From the NCBI RefSeq assembly GCF_030269925.1, contig NC_085107.1, forward strand, positions 7,378,001-7,442,000: a stretch of 64,000 nucleotides of DNA, given 5' to 3'. Each line of letters begins with the position of its first letter. The first letter of the stretch is position 1. The stretch comes from Bombyx mori. Its lineage: Eukaryota > Arthropoda > Insecta > Lepidoptera > Bombycidae. Shown in pieces: positions 1 to 10,145 of this stretch. A program made the position numbers and the translations under genes. Under the pieces are notes generated by a model, which had not been told where the DNA came from, made no database searches, and saw only the letters and a program-made list of their open reading frames with translations.

Positions 1-230
1 TTAAGCACATTGACTTGTGAAATTTACGTAGGTATATCGTATACTTAGGTGAGAAATGAAAAATGAAATATTAGAATACGGTCTTTGTAATATTCTAGAC
101 GCATTAAATAAGCATTCGCAATGGCTACCGCTTGACCCCAAGTGAACTTTAAGTTAGACTGTTTCGATAATTAAAAAAAAATGTAAGTTTATATAATTAT
201 CTCATATAACATAGGCAGGATTTATTAAGT

Positions 231-470
231 TTTTTTTTCATTGCTTATATGGGAGCCCGCCTGGTGTTAAGCGATTACTGGAGCCCATAGACATCTAGAA
301 CGTAAATGCGCCACCCACCTTGAGATATAAGTTCTAAGGTCTCAGTATAGCTACAACGGCTACAACCCACCCTTCAAACCGAAACGCATTACTGCTTCAC
401 GGCAGACATAGGCAGAGTGTGCCTACCTACCCGTGCGGACTCAAAAGGTCCTACCACCAGTAAAAATAAT
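231..470 (-). mobile_element. Bm1 SINE, 5'-truncated
   Basis: The 3' half only, from the poly(T) side (CCCGCCTGGTGTTAAGCG) to TCAAAAGGTCCTACCACCAG. The tRNA-like head is missing. Reading frames inside it are not genes. Confidence 0.85.
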
Positions 471-894
471 AGTCATAAATCTAATTCGTACAAGCTTATT
501 AAAAACTCAGATGAGCATTACATAGATTTCGAAAACATGTTAGCTTCCGATCACACGTTTAATGTATTCCGGCGATGTATTAACAATAATACAAGCTTTA
601 TTAAAATGCGTATTAAAACATAACTCGGAATGAAACAAAGGTCGTTCACACCACACCGAGCCGGTCCTACGAATCGTAGTTTTTGACCTTCACAGCACGT
701 GTTCCTTGATATATTTTTTTCTTGTTAATGCAACCGTATACTTTTCATAATCGAATGAATGAAGTTTAGATAAGTGTGAATGTTTTGTAAAGAAAAGCGA
801 ACTTACAACGTTTTGCATAAATAAATAATATATAGACTATATACATTTACAAATGAATTTGGAAAAGCATTTTTTTTTTGTGATTGAAATATTA

Positions 895-1066
895 CTGGTG
901 GCCCGGAGGTCTTTCCTGCTTCACCAGGACAGGTGGGCGAGCAAGGCTCAGCTAGGAGGGGGGGGGGGGGGATTTGCTAACAACTGCCGAGCGCCTCCGA
1001 AGAAGACCTAACAACTCAAGAGCAACTGCTTCGCGAATGAATGTACCACCGGATCGGAATCGTAAT
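895..1066 (-). mobile_element. LINE 3'-end fragment (jockey-like family)
   Basis: Contains GGCCCGGAGGTCTTTCCTGC, a G13-14 run at 957-971, and CACCGGATCGGAATCG. It is the reverse complement of the 20395-20745 block, so it is the antisense 3' UTR of the same LINE family. It lies directly left of the 1192 Helitron. Confidence 0.65.
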
Positions 1067-1191
1067 CAAATTACAAAAATTTACATTTCCATTGGAACAT
1101 TGACGACATTTAATATTCTTGTTAATAAAAAACTATGTTCGTTGTGCGGAAAATTATTTAATAAAGTTAGAGTAAACCGACTCCAAGTTAA

Positions 1192-1615
1192 TCTATATAT
1201 TAATACGTGAAGGAAAAACTTTGTATCCCTTTTTACGAAAATTGCGCGGACGGAGGAGTATGAAATTTCCCACACTTATAGAGAATATAGAGAAGGAGTG
1301 CAGAAAGTTTTTTTTTTTTTTTTTAATTATGCCTAAAAAATACATTAAATCAATAAAAAAAACATTACAAACACTACCATGTATTTGACGCACATACTAT
1401 TTATTTATTGTCAAACTTTTGTTCTTGACGTCTGTGATCAAACTGAGAATAGATTAAATATTGTTTGTCTTTATTTCTATTTTTCTATAGTGTATTCTTG
1501 GCGAAATTTGTGATTATAGACAGTATAACAGTCTTTGAAAATCGAATCATAATAGTGTACAAACTTACAATTGCAATTCATTATAGTCGAATTTCGACTA
1601 CTGCGGGACCACTAG
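1192..1615 (+). mobile_element. Non-autonomous Helitron, family H1 (full length)
   Basis: Starts TCTATATATTAATACGTG and ends CACTAG, with host A before and host T after, the standard A|T Helitron insertion. A perfect palindrome AGTCGAATTTCGACT (1585-1599) lies 12 nt before the terminal CTAG, the Helitron 3' hairpin. It is 424 bp long with no coding capacity; the body is AT-rich. The same family recurs at 11687, 41028, 47684 and 63633. Confidence 0.85.
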
Positions 1616-3158
1616 TACTAATAATAAGTTAACAGTAATATTCTAGTCAAAGAACTTCAATCTGTGGTTTCTCAGCCACGCCTCACACATTAGTCGTCGA
1701 ACGGCTTGTCTTCGTAAAAAATGTCTCCGTAAGTAGGTAGTTAAGAATACGCTGTACCATTTATTTACAAGAGTGAATCCGTCTTAGAAAAACCAGCGTT
1801 CAAAATTATTAATGATTTGTTTGAATGGCGCTTCATTGTTGGCGCGCTCTCCGTCCGGATGCGCGGTCTGACACTAATTATTCTCATAGTGCTTGAATGA
1901 TAGATTGCCCTGGACAAATCACTGCTAGCTTCGCTCCTAAAAAGCAACAAAAAAACGCGCGACATTCGTTTTTTTTTAAGCCGAAGCCCACCGATTGTAA
2001 AAGAACGTGGGCCGTGTTGTAACGTTTGTCTAAAAAAGCAATAAGTTATTGTGAAAACCAAGAATACCGCGATGCTATCTCGGGTAGACTTCTGTCAGAT
2101 TAGTAAAATTAATCCCATTCAAAATTATGTACCAATACAACGTTTTGATTTTTATTTTCAGATTCCCTTTTTCTAATTTATTACACGCTAGTCTTCGTGT
2201 GAAACGCGCTTGACTTATGCTTTGCCACTAAACGAATTATAAATAACGTATAATATGCATGTTTATAAGTATAAAATTTATACATATTTACTTCGGATCT
2301 TATGAACTGATTGTAACATATTTTTTTTGTTACCAACACGGCAATAAACGTTCGACAATCAACATTCAATGAAAGAGTCATTCGGAAACATCAAAGGCGC
2401 ATGTAACAGAATAATTATTGTGTCGTCTACGTAAAAATTATTACGCAATCGTACAGTACACAAGTACGGGTATTAAGCAAAGCGTCAAGTGTAAAGGTTT
2501 ACGTTGATTCCGTGAACGATACCTACCGCAACGTTAACCTATCCACCTCGTACAAAATAACGGAGATAACATAACAAATCGCTTCGGTAACTATGATACT
2601 AACTGAAACGATAGCGTCGGTCGGAGCCCGCGCCGTGCCCAATGAAATATTATCTTTTTTGTGACTTACGAGTTCCAGCCATAATGACATTTTAGTATTA
2701 CAACATTTTATCTACAAGAGATGAAAACTTCCGAGATAACTTAAACGGCAACTGGTATATTGTTTCAGAAAGTTGACAGCCGATGTAATTTGTTAATGTC
2801 AAACGGCGTTTGCGAGCGGCGACGAGGTTACCGTGGCCGCAGGGCATTCTGACGTAACCTAAAAATACTCGGCGCTTCAGATTGCTTCAGACGTTTGTCT
2901 CGACGCATCCTTATCTGTCGCTCTCTCTTACATTAAGGGATTTATCGATTCTGTATGCACAAAAGCGTTTGATTATCTAACTTTATTAACTACTATAACT
3001 TGACAAAGCTTGAAGGTCGGAACTATTTTTTGCATTGTAACGAATTCGGATTTTTTATTTGTATTTTACAACTACTAGACTAGATAATTTTTAGATCAAT
3101 TAAATTACTGATGGGGTTCTTATTTTAAACTTAGTGGCGTGGATCGTCTATAATTCAT
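1616..3158. other. Gene-free stretch
   Basis: AT-rich unique-looking DNA. A moderately CpG-rich part lies at 2610-2900 (GGAGCCCGCGCCGTGCCC, GCGAGCGGCGACGAGG). No coding feature recognised. Confidence 0.5.
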
Positions 3159-3605
3159 TCTATACTATTCTATACTATTATTATAAAGCTGAAGAGTTTG
3201 TTTGTTTGAACGCGATAATCTCAAGAACTACTGCTCCGATTTGAAAAATTCTTTCAGTGTTAGATAGCCCATTTATCGAGGATTGCTATAGGCTATATAA
3301 AATCATGCTAAGACCAATACAAGCGGAGCACCAATAAATAATGTTTCAAAATCTGGGTTATTTTTACCTTGAGAGCTTTTGAGAGATTCCGCTGCGTGCG
3401 TTGCAGAAATGGTTAAAGTTTCGCTAAAATAATGTATGACAAAATTGTTCCCTTGTAAAAGATTTAAAAAAAAAATCTGAGACAGCATATGTCTATATGT
3501 TAAGGTTGGCTCACTATAACGTTTTATATGCTAACTAAATTTGTTCAAAAATAAAGCATTATTTGTGAACTATTCCACGCAGACGAAGTCGCGGGCAAAA
3601 GCTAG
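3159..3605 (+). mobile_element. Non-autonomous Helitron, family H3
   Basis: The 5' end TCTATACTATTATTATAAAG is preceded by a partial second copy of TCTATACTAT, so the exact start (3159 or 3169) is unclear. It is followed by GTTTGTTTGAACGCG and TTGAAAAATTCTTTCAGTG. The 3' end is GACGAAGTCGCGGGCAAAAG then CTAG, followed by T. Both ends fit the widespread lepidopteran Helitron type. Non-coding. Confidence 0.75.
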
Positions 3606-3996
3606 TTTGATATATATAATATGTAGTTAACAGTTGAAACTAATATACTATGTCACTAATTTCGAGAAATTGTATCCTATCAAATAAGGCCACGATAATA
3701 ATATCCACAAATTGATCGATTAAGAAAAAAAAAACGAACATCTACGTATAACATAAAGGTTTAAATAAAAATATGAATAACCCATTAATAATAGCTGCTG
3801 CGGTAAATGTCAGGTTAATTCCCGCCTACTCGCATTGTCCATCAGACACGTCTGAATCCAAGCTACAAAATATTAATATCTATTAATTCTTTTAAGGATT
3901 TTAGATTTGATACTTACTTACTACCTTTGATAATGATTCTGATTGGGAAATGAATATTTAAAACGCAATTGGTTGTAAATGTGTTATTAAATTATT

Positions 3997-4247
3997 GAAG
4001 TGAAACTTCTTTAGAATCGTTGTGATTTCAAACTCGATGAAACGAAATGAAACGAAACGAAAAAATAAGTGTGCCGCGATTGGCTTACCGAAGCGGCTCC
4101 GAGCGGCGCCGACAAATCACGAAGCGCTCCACACGGTCTCGCGTCACGATACCGTGATCATGCAGGCGGTTCCCCCAGGGTGAGGCTGCTCCATTGCTCT
4201 GCGGAGTTACTCTTGCGGTCATTCTTATTTTTTATAAGTTTCACTTC
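3997..4247. repeat. Repeat with inverted GAAGTGAAACTT arms enclosing the U1-like segment
   Basis: Perfect 12-bp inverted arms at 3997-4008 and 4236-4247. The right flank (ACTTGCACACACACAC) resembles the flank of a similar pair at 33980-34618. It may be a MITE-like element. Confidence 0.4.
4148..4238 (+). ncRNA. U1 snRNA-like pseudogene fragment
   Basis: The stretch GATACCGTGATCATGCAGG, CGGTTCCCCCAGGGTGAGGC, then TCCATTGCTCTGCGG and CTTGCGGTCATTCTTATTTT follows U1 snRNA from stem-loop I through stem-loop III in order and spacing. The U1 5' end (ATACTTACCTG) is not next to it; a weak match CTTACC lies 60 bp upstream (about 4084). The U1A-binding loop (normally ATTGCACTCC) is changed to ATTGCTCTGC, and no Sm site or stem-loop IV follows. 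It is most likely a pseudogene or a U1-derived repeat module. Confidence 0.6.
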
Positions 4248-4259
4248 TACCGTGTGTGA

Positions 4260-6520
4260 CTTGCACACACACACATTTTTTTTGTAAGTGATTTTGATAG
4301 CATTCGCGAGCAACTTTAACTACTTTTGTTTTTATTAGTCCAGGCTTCGATGAAACTTTAATGATCAATTAAAATATTCGATCATTTTCGTAATCCTTGG
4401 GACTGATGAAAAGCATTTATCGCTTGTTTTACGAAAATACCTAATCTATTAATACTCTGGACTTTTTATTTGCATAGACTGGTGAATAAAGATCACAACG
4501 TAAATACCACCCTTAACTGTAGGGCATAAGGTGGAAGTCACAGGATTGTATTGTGTAACGGCTCGCTCTATATCTCTCTCTCTTCAAACCAGAACGCAGG
4601 ACCTTCAAGTCAGAACCCTCTTAGGTTGAGTACTGTGACCTACTAGTCCGCGTGTAGCTGGAATAGCCCTTAGGCTACTAACAATTAGTAAGGGAAAACA
4701 AAGGCAGAACCTTAATACCAACCACGTAGACTTAGAGTGCCGCTATAGTAAAAATAAATTAGATAGAAGATCAAATATTCTTCTTCAATGACAACGGATT
4801 CTAACCTATTACGGATTTATAGTATATTTAATATTTTTTTGTTTATAAGAATTTTATAAAGTGTTTTTAAGGAAAAAGCACTCTATTCTCCTTATCTTGA
4901 GAATTAATAGTGAAATAAATATTTTAAAGAGATTTTCGCAGCAAATAGTAAACTTTCACACGATATTTTCAATAATAAATGATAAACATATTTTTTTTGT
5001 TGCATATTATTTATTAGCAGAACACTGCCGACAACATTATTGTCATAAACATGCACTTAATAATGTTAATGTGATAATAATTTTTTTAATGCTTTCTCAG
5101 GATAGGCGTCAAGGCATTTAATGTTGTAGTGAAAAGATGTTGTAGCAAACGCTAAATAGGTGAAATAAGTACGTTTGTCCATCCCAGTACAAAAAGGTGA
5201 TATCGTCATTGAAGAAAGATAAGTTTATGGATCTCTTTGGAAGCCAAGCGAGCTTAGGCTCAATTTGATTAGCAGTGGATATGGGCAGTCATGGATATCA
5301 ACAATGCACGGGCGTCACAGTAACATATACGAGTCCGTCAAAAGTTAGCCTAATTAGTAATTACTACTGGTTGAAAATCGAAAAGAATTTCATGAATGTA
5401 AACAAATAACAGAAGCACTCATATTTCGGCGATTAATTCGTGAAAAGATTATCCGTATCATCCGCGGGCCCTAATTCCCGGGAGCCCATCCCTGATAACT
5501 CTGTAACGCAAGCGCTCTCGTTTTCAAATAAGTAAATTAACGTGGTATTGAATTAAGTTCCGTCCCGAGTTGAGATTATAGCGATTTAGTGAGATTATCT
5601 GAATGTGTTAAACGTCGCTGTTGGGTTGTAATAGAAGGGCGCGGGTCGGGCCCATTGTTTAATTATAGATAGTGCTTCGGTACGCGGTCAGTTTCAACTT
5701 TGTTTATTTGTTCGGCGATACCTACCGTTTTTATAACCTTACTGTATATACGTTTTCGGATCCGCCCGAGCAATGAAATTGCGTAAAAGTAACGGTGATT
5801 ACTTACGTTGATTTTATTTGGGTTGCCGCGTAAAGTTTTTTGCGAATATCGATTTAACCAGAAACTTATCAATCAGTGTTTAGTTATCGATAGTAAAATC
5901 GATTTTGAAAAATTCGAATTTGTCACAGATACCAAAATGGTCATTTTGAAAAGCCAATTTTTCTGATGTTACTGTATCTTTTTTTTTTTAATAATTCATC
6001 TATTTGTCAATATTACATAATAATATGACTTAGAAGTCGAGACAGAAATGTACTTTTTTCCAACCTATAATAGAGTAGACGTTACGTTTTTAATCTCGAG
6101 AATGAATACCTTTTCATGATTTGTTCGTCGAGTTCTTCGCGAAAAAAATAAAAATTTTCGCCGAGGTTCACGTGCAGGCGTGTTCCTCCCAAACAAAATG
6201 CTAATTTCAACCACCCATACTTGACCACACAGTGTGCACCTTTGTAGCTACTACTACGTTCAATTTCAATGGAAAGCTGAACAAAAATGTCTGTATCAAG
6301 CGTATGCCTGCCTCTCTTGTTCCGTTACGTTTGAATTAATTTTATTTGTACCGTCAAATGCCGTAACCGTTAAAATTTTAAAACTATTTTATTAACTGAA
6401 ATTTTATTTATAATTAAATAATTTTCAGCAACCGATTAGAGTAATAATTACGTTACCTTGATCTGAAATCCTCACGAATAACCCTAAGATAAAAAATAAT
6501 TATACGAATTTCTAGTACTG
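4260..6520. other. Gene-free stretch
   Basis: A short CA microsatellite (4264-4275), then AT-rich DNA. A slightly GC-richer part lies at 5455-5510 and 5630-5660. No gene or repeat family recognised; short open frames here are not supported by composition or motifs. Confidence 0.5.
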
Positions 6521-6521
6521 A

Positions 6522-6960
6522 TGTCGCCATGGCCTAACGGATAAGACGTCCGGTGCATTCGTGTTGAGCGATGCACCAGTGTTCGAATCTCAGGCGGGTA
6601 CCAATTTTTCTAATGAAATACGTACTCAACAAATGTTCACGATTGACTTCCACGGTGAAGGATTAGGATCGTGTAATAAAAATCAAACCCGCAAAATTAT
6701 AATTTGCGTAATTACTGGTGGTAGGACCTTTGTGAGTCCGCACAGGTAGGTACCACCACCCTGCCTATTTCTGCCGTGAAGCAGTAATGCGTTTCGGTTT
6801 GAAGGGTGGGGCAGCCGTTGTAACTATACTGAGACCTTAGAACTTATATCTCAAGGTGAGTGGCGCATTTACGTTGTAGATGTCTATGGGCCCCAGTAAC
6901 CACTTAACACGAGGTGTGCTGTGAGCTCGTCCACCCATCGTACCAATAAATAAATAAATA
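6522..6960 (+). mobile_element. Bm1 SINE, full length
   Basis: Begins with the tRNA-like head: Pol III box A region CATGGCCTAACGGATAAGAC, then box B GTGTTCGAATCTC. The body follows (ACCAATTTTTCTAATGAAAT, GGTAGGTACCACCACCCTGC) and it ends in a (TAAA)n tail. This is the reference copy for the other Bm1 calls here. It lies 356 bp left of the TIR element. Confidence 0.92.
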
Positions 6961-7618
6961 ATGTTTTTTTATTTATTAAAATTCCTCTATAGAGGAATTA
7001 CCGGGATTAGATGAAGATTCATAGGATAATGTGTCGTATATACGTATAAATGTAAATAAAGCTAAATTGAAATCCTTGCTAACAGTCACCGAAAAATATC
7101 TAAGAATCGAATTAATATTCCATGATAGCATTTTTAAATGAACGAAAATAAAAATTCAGTGTAAATGAAGTATCATAATAATTCAATGCTGAAATGAAAC
7201 AAAATATATTTAAATATAATTCACGAGTGTTTCTGGTATCCACATAAAATCATTGGCCGCGACTATAGTTGCTTAGCTTTCATCCACACGCGAATAAAAT
7301 CTGGATTTTAATTCTAGGGTCAGCAGACTAAAGCACATAAGTCAAAAAACTCGACTTTACAGGAATTAAAAAAAACTATTTAGAACCTTATACATTAACA
7401 AACTTAATAATGTTTATTTGAATTATATAAGTCTATAACACTAACTTATTATTAAAATTAAATATTTTAAAGTAAATGTGATTATTTAATAATTAGATGA
7501 CTTAAGTTATAAGGAACACAATAATAGTATGAGTTAAGTGAAAAAGATCAACAATTAAGATATATATTATAATAATATAAGTCATAAATATAAATATAAA
7601 TATCAATTCAATGTTTAA

Positions 7619-8803
7619 TTAAAATTCTTCTTCTTCATCGAGTTCTAAAATATCTGGATCAGTATTTCGTAAAGTTTCCAACGTGGGAAGACTTATGTAA
7701 AATTCATGGAAAATATCTAGTATTAAAGGGAGCAGCGGAATTAAATCATTTTTTTTCTCGATGGATATGGGTAATGGCTGTATAGATATTATATCATCAG
7801 TTTGAGAACCTCCTATGGATGATCTCCTTTTCATAGCAACTGTCTTTATAAAATTGACACTTTCATCTAACGGTTTCATTAAACGTCCTCGGCAGACAGG
7901 TTCACGTTTACCCTGCACAGTAAAAAAGTATTTTTATGTCTTCATTCTAAGCTTTTGCTTTTCAGGTTCAATAGCTCGTATTCTTTGCTTAGATTTATCT
8001 TGAATTTCCATTAAAGACGCCAAGTATGCAGATCTTTTTACATATGACCCCATTTGCCAATATTCTGTAAATATGGCATGCCTATCAGCTAATGGTTTAC
8101 GTTCTTTACATTTCATTCTGCAAACAGGTAACTCTTTCAAATTCAAAATCATTTATTTGAACTTAGATGTCAGTATAACACACTTGTTGAATGTCAAAAT
8201 ATAAATAACAATGTAAACTCTACCACCGGCTCCAAAAAAAGCCACAGTCTTGAGAAGAACCGGCGAAACAAACTCAGCAGCCTTTTTTTTTTGTTTTTTC
8301 TCAAATTTTTTTTTCATAGTGCGATCTGATATACATTTTCCTTTTAAAGTTTTGTATGCCTGTCCTAAGTTACGTTTTATTTTTTCTCTTTTTATAGTAC
8401 GCAATACTCTTTTTTGGAGACACATTAGGATTCATTGAAATTTCATCACAAGTACTTGAACTTGATGTGATTGGAAGTCTCGGTAATTCATAACATGGAT
8501 CTCGTACAAAATCATCACTAGAGAAGTCAAATACAGAATAGTATGTTAAACTACTGACTTGACCTGATGATGTTGACGGTATAGGATCGTCTACTACTAG
8601 GTTCTCTGTGTTCAAAATCGACTGTTGACTTACATTTTCTAAAAAAGGACAAGACAATTATCTATTTATAATGATATAATATTGATATAATTACGTAATT
8701 TGCAAATCATAATTTAGAAGGTATGTGAAAATATACCTTCATTGCTTTCCAGATGAGTGGATAACGTCATTTCAACTAATTTCTTGCCTCTTTGAATATT
8801 CAT
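7619..8803 (-). pseudogene. Decayed gene inside the TIR element; arthropod family with Cys-rich N-terminal region
   Basis: A small exon 1 (8803-8737, starting MNIQRGKK) has a GAAG|GTATAT donor and joins exon 2 at 8638 (TTTTTTAG acceptor). Exon 2 is Ser/Asp-rich, then a basic block KREKIKRNLGQAYKTLKGKC. It resumes as VCRMKCKERKPLADRH, then IFTEYWQMGSYVKRSAYLAS, then YFFTVQGKREPVCRGRL, and ends in an acidic tail DEEEEF at 7619. The pattern C-x3-C, then YW-x-x-x-x-Y-x(2)-R-x-x-(Y/F), then G-x-R-x-x-V-C matches, from memory, the N-terminal part of arthropod proteins that usually end in a DUF7869-type domain; that C-terminal domain is absent here. Disabling changes: a frame change near the A6 run at about 8413, an insertion at about 8145-8280, and an in-frame TAA at about 7932. 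Its function is unknown. Confidence 0.6.
8145..8280 (-). mobile_element. LINE 3'-end fragment inserted in the TIR-element gene
   Basis: On the minus strand this stretch runs from TGCTGAGTTTGTTTC through GGAGCCGGTGGTAGAG to a tail AAATAAATGATTTTGAATTTG. That order and tail resemble a very common 3' end of insect non-LTR elements, from memory. It splits the host reading frame between the basic block and the VCRMKC block. A possible target duplication, AATTTGA, lies on both sides. Moderate confidence, based only on remembered consensus. Confidence 0.5.
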
Positions 8804-9211
8804 CTTAAATAATTAAAATACTTAAGCTACTACTGTGCACAATCGACAACATTAGTAAATTAAAACCACTTACCGAAGTATTGTTTACGTTATAAATATT
8901 TTTAAGTAACCACTTTCTCTAAAGAAATGTTACATTTTGATGTTCTTTATAACATAAGTCAAACTTCTTACGTTAATAACTTTGTACTTATGGTGTTCCT
9001 TAGAACATAAGTCCAGTTATGTTTTTTAGTTCGTTTGATTATATTAGGATTTGATAAGGTTGATACAGAACGCCGCTTGAATACGCCATGAAATACTTGA
9101 CTTTGATTTATGTGCTTTAGTCAGATTGTGTGTTGAGCAAAATGTAAACCGATGATGTAATAAAAAATAAATTGAAATTTTTGACTTATGTGCTTTAGTC
9201 TGCCGACCCTA

Positions 9212-9788
9212 GAATTTATGTTATGAATAAATTTACATTCGTGTTTATTTGTTTGAAGTAAGTTTGTCTAATTGATTTTTTTTGCGTGAGGTTTTATGGA
9301 AGCAGTTTATTGTTTCACCACACAGTCGTCTGTCTGTCTGTGTTTGTTTTAAAACATTTCGAGCTCTCAGTTGGATTATGATTAATTAATTGGATTCACT
9401 AGCATTACCGGTGACTTCTTTCGTGTTTTTCGGAACTTTAGTGTTATACAGTGCAGTGTAATAGCTCAGTTTAGTTAATGTTACAATAATACTTAACAGA
9501 TAAACTTTAATATATGTAGGTACAAGCGTAACTATGTACAAAGGCAATAAAATACATAATAATATATTTTTTGGCATAAAATAATGTTAAAGTAACCAAT
9601 AGATAAGCATATAGAAGTATTATCATTTGGATTTATAACATTATTATATTGTTTAAATAGTACGTGATTTCACCATATTTGTGAAATATTAAACTGGCGT
9701 GGTCATGAGTGCTCATCACTGACTCTATTAGCAATGTTATAATTGCGTCGATATTGTTATTGGATGCGATTTTCGTATTAGGAATATT
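9212..9788. other. Gene-free stretch right of the TIR element
   Basis: AT-rich, with a (GTCT)3-4 run at 9326-9342. Nothing else recognised. Confidence 0.5.
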
Positions 9789-10145
9789 TTTATTTATTAC
9801 TTATGTTGGTGGACGAACTTACGACCCACCAAGTCCTTACGTACGTGGTTAAGTAGAATCCGGAGCCCATGGACATCTGCAACGTAAATGCCAGCACCCA
9901 TCTTGAGACATGAGTTTTAAGTGTCAGTATTATAATACAATGGCTACCCCGCTTTCAAGCCGAAACACACTACTGTTTCACGGCAAAAATAGGGCGGTGG
10001 TACCTACCCATGCAGACTCACAAGACGCCCTACTACCAATAATCACGCAAATTAAAAATTTTGCAGCTTACATTTTTATTATACGTGGCTACTCCTTCGT
10101 CGTGGAATTCATTCGTGTCCGTATGTCAAGTAATTTCATTGCGGT
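9789..10145 (-). mobile_element. Bm1 SINE, diverged, head lost
   Basis: Recognisable blocks: GGAGCCCATGGACATCTGCA, CGAAACACACTACTGTTTCA, GGGCGGTGGTACCTACCC, and TTGCAGCTTACATTTTTATT. Many substitutions show it is an old copy. Confidence 0.75.

Larger units (their letters stand above)
7317..9209. mobile_element. 1.9 kb TIR element of unrecognised family, TA target duplication
   Basis: The two ends are 32-bp inverted repeats, 7317-7348 and 9178-9209, identical except for one base near the tip. Each begins GGGTC(A/G)GCAGACTAAAG and carries ACATAAGTC further in. A TA lies directly outside both ends (7315-7316, 9210-9211), consistent with a TA target-site duplication. Shorter ACATAAGTC-like motifs recur near the right end (about 8954, 9005, 9103-9122), as in transposons with subterminal transposase-binding repeats. 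The only coding content is a decayed minus-strand gene (7619-8803). I do not recognise the TIRs as Tc1/mariner, piggyBac or hAT. It is probably a class II DNA transposon or a gene-carrying derivative. Confidence 0.75.

Noticed and set aside
6522..6600. tRNA gene with box A and box B
   Set aside because: This is the tRNA-derived head of a Bm1 SINE; the rest of the SINE follows and the cloverleaf is incomplete.
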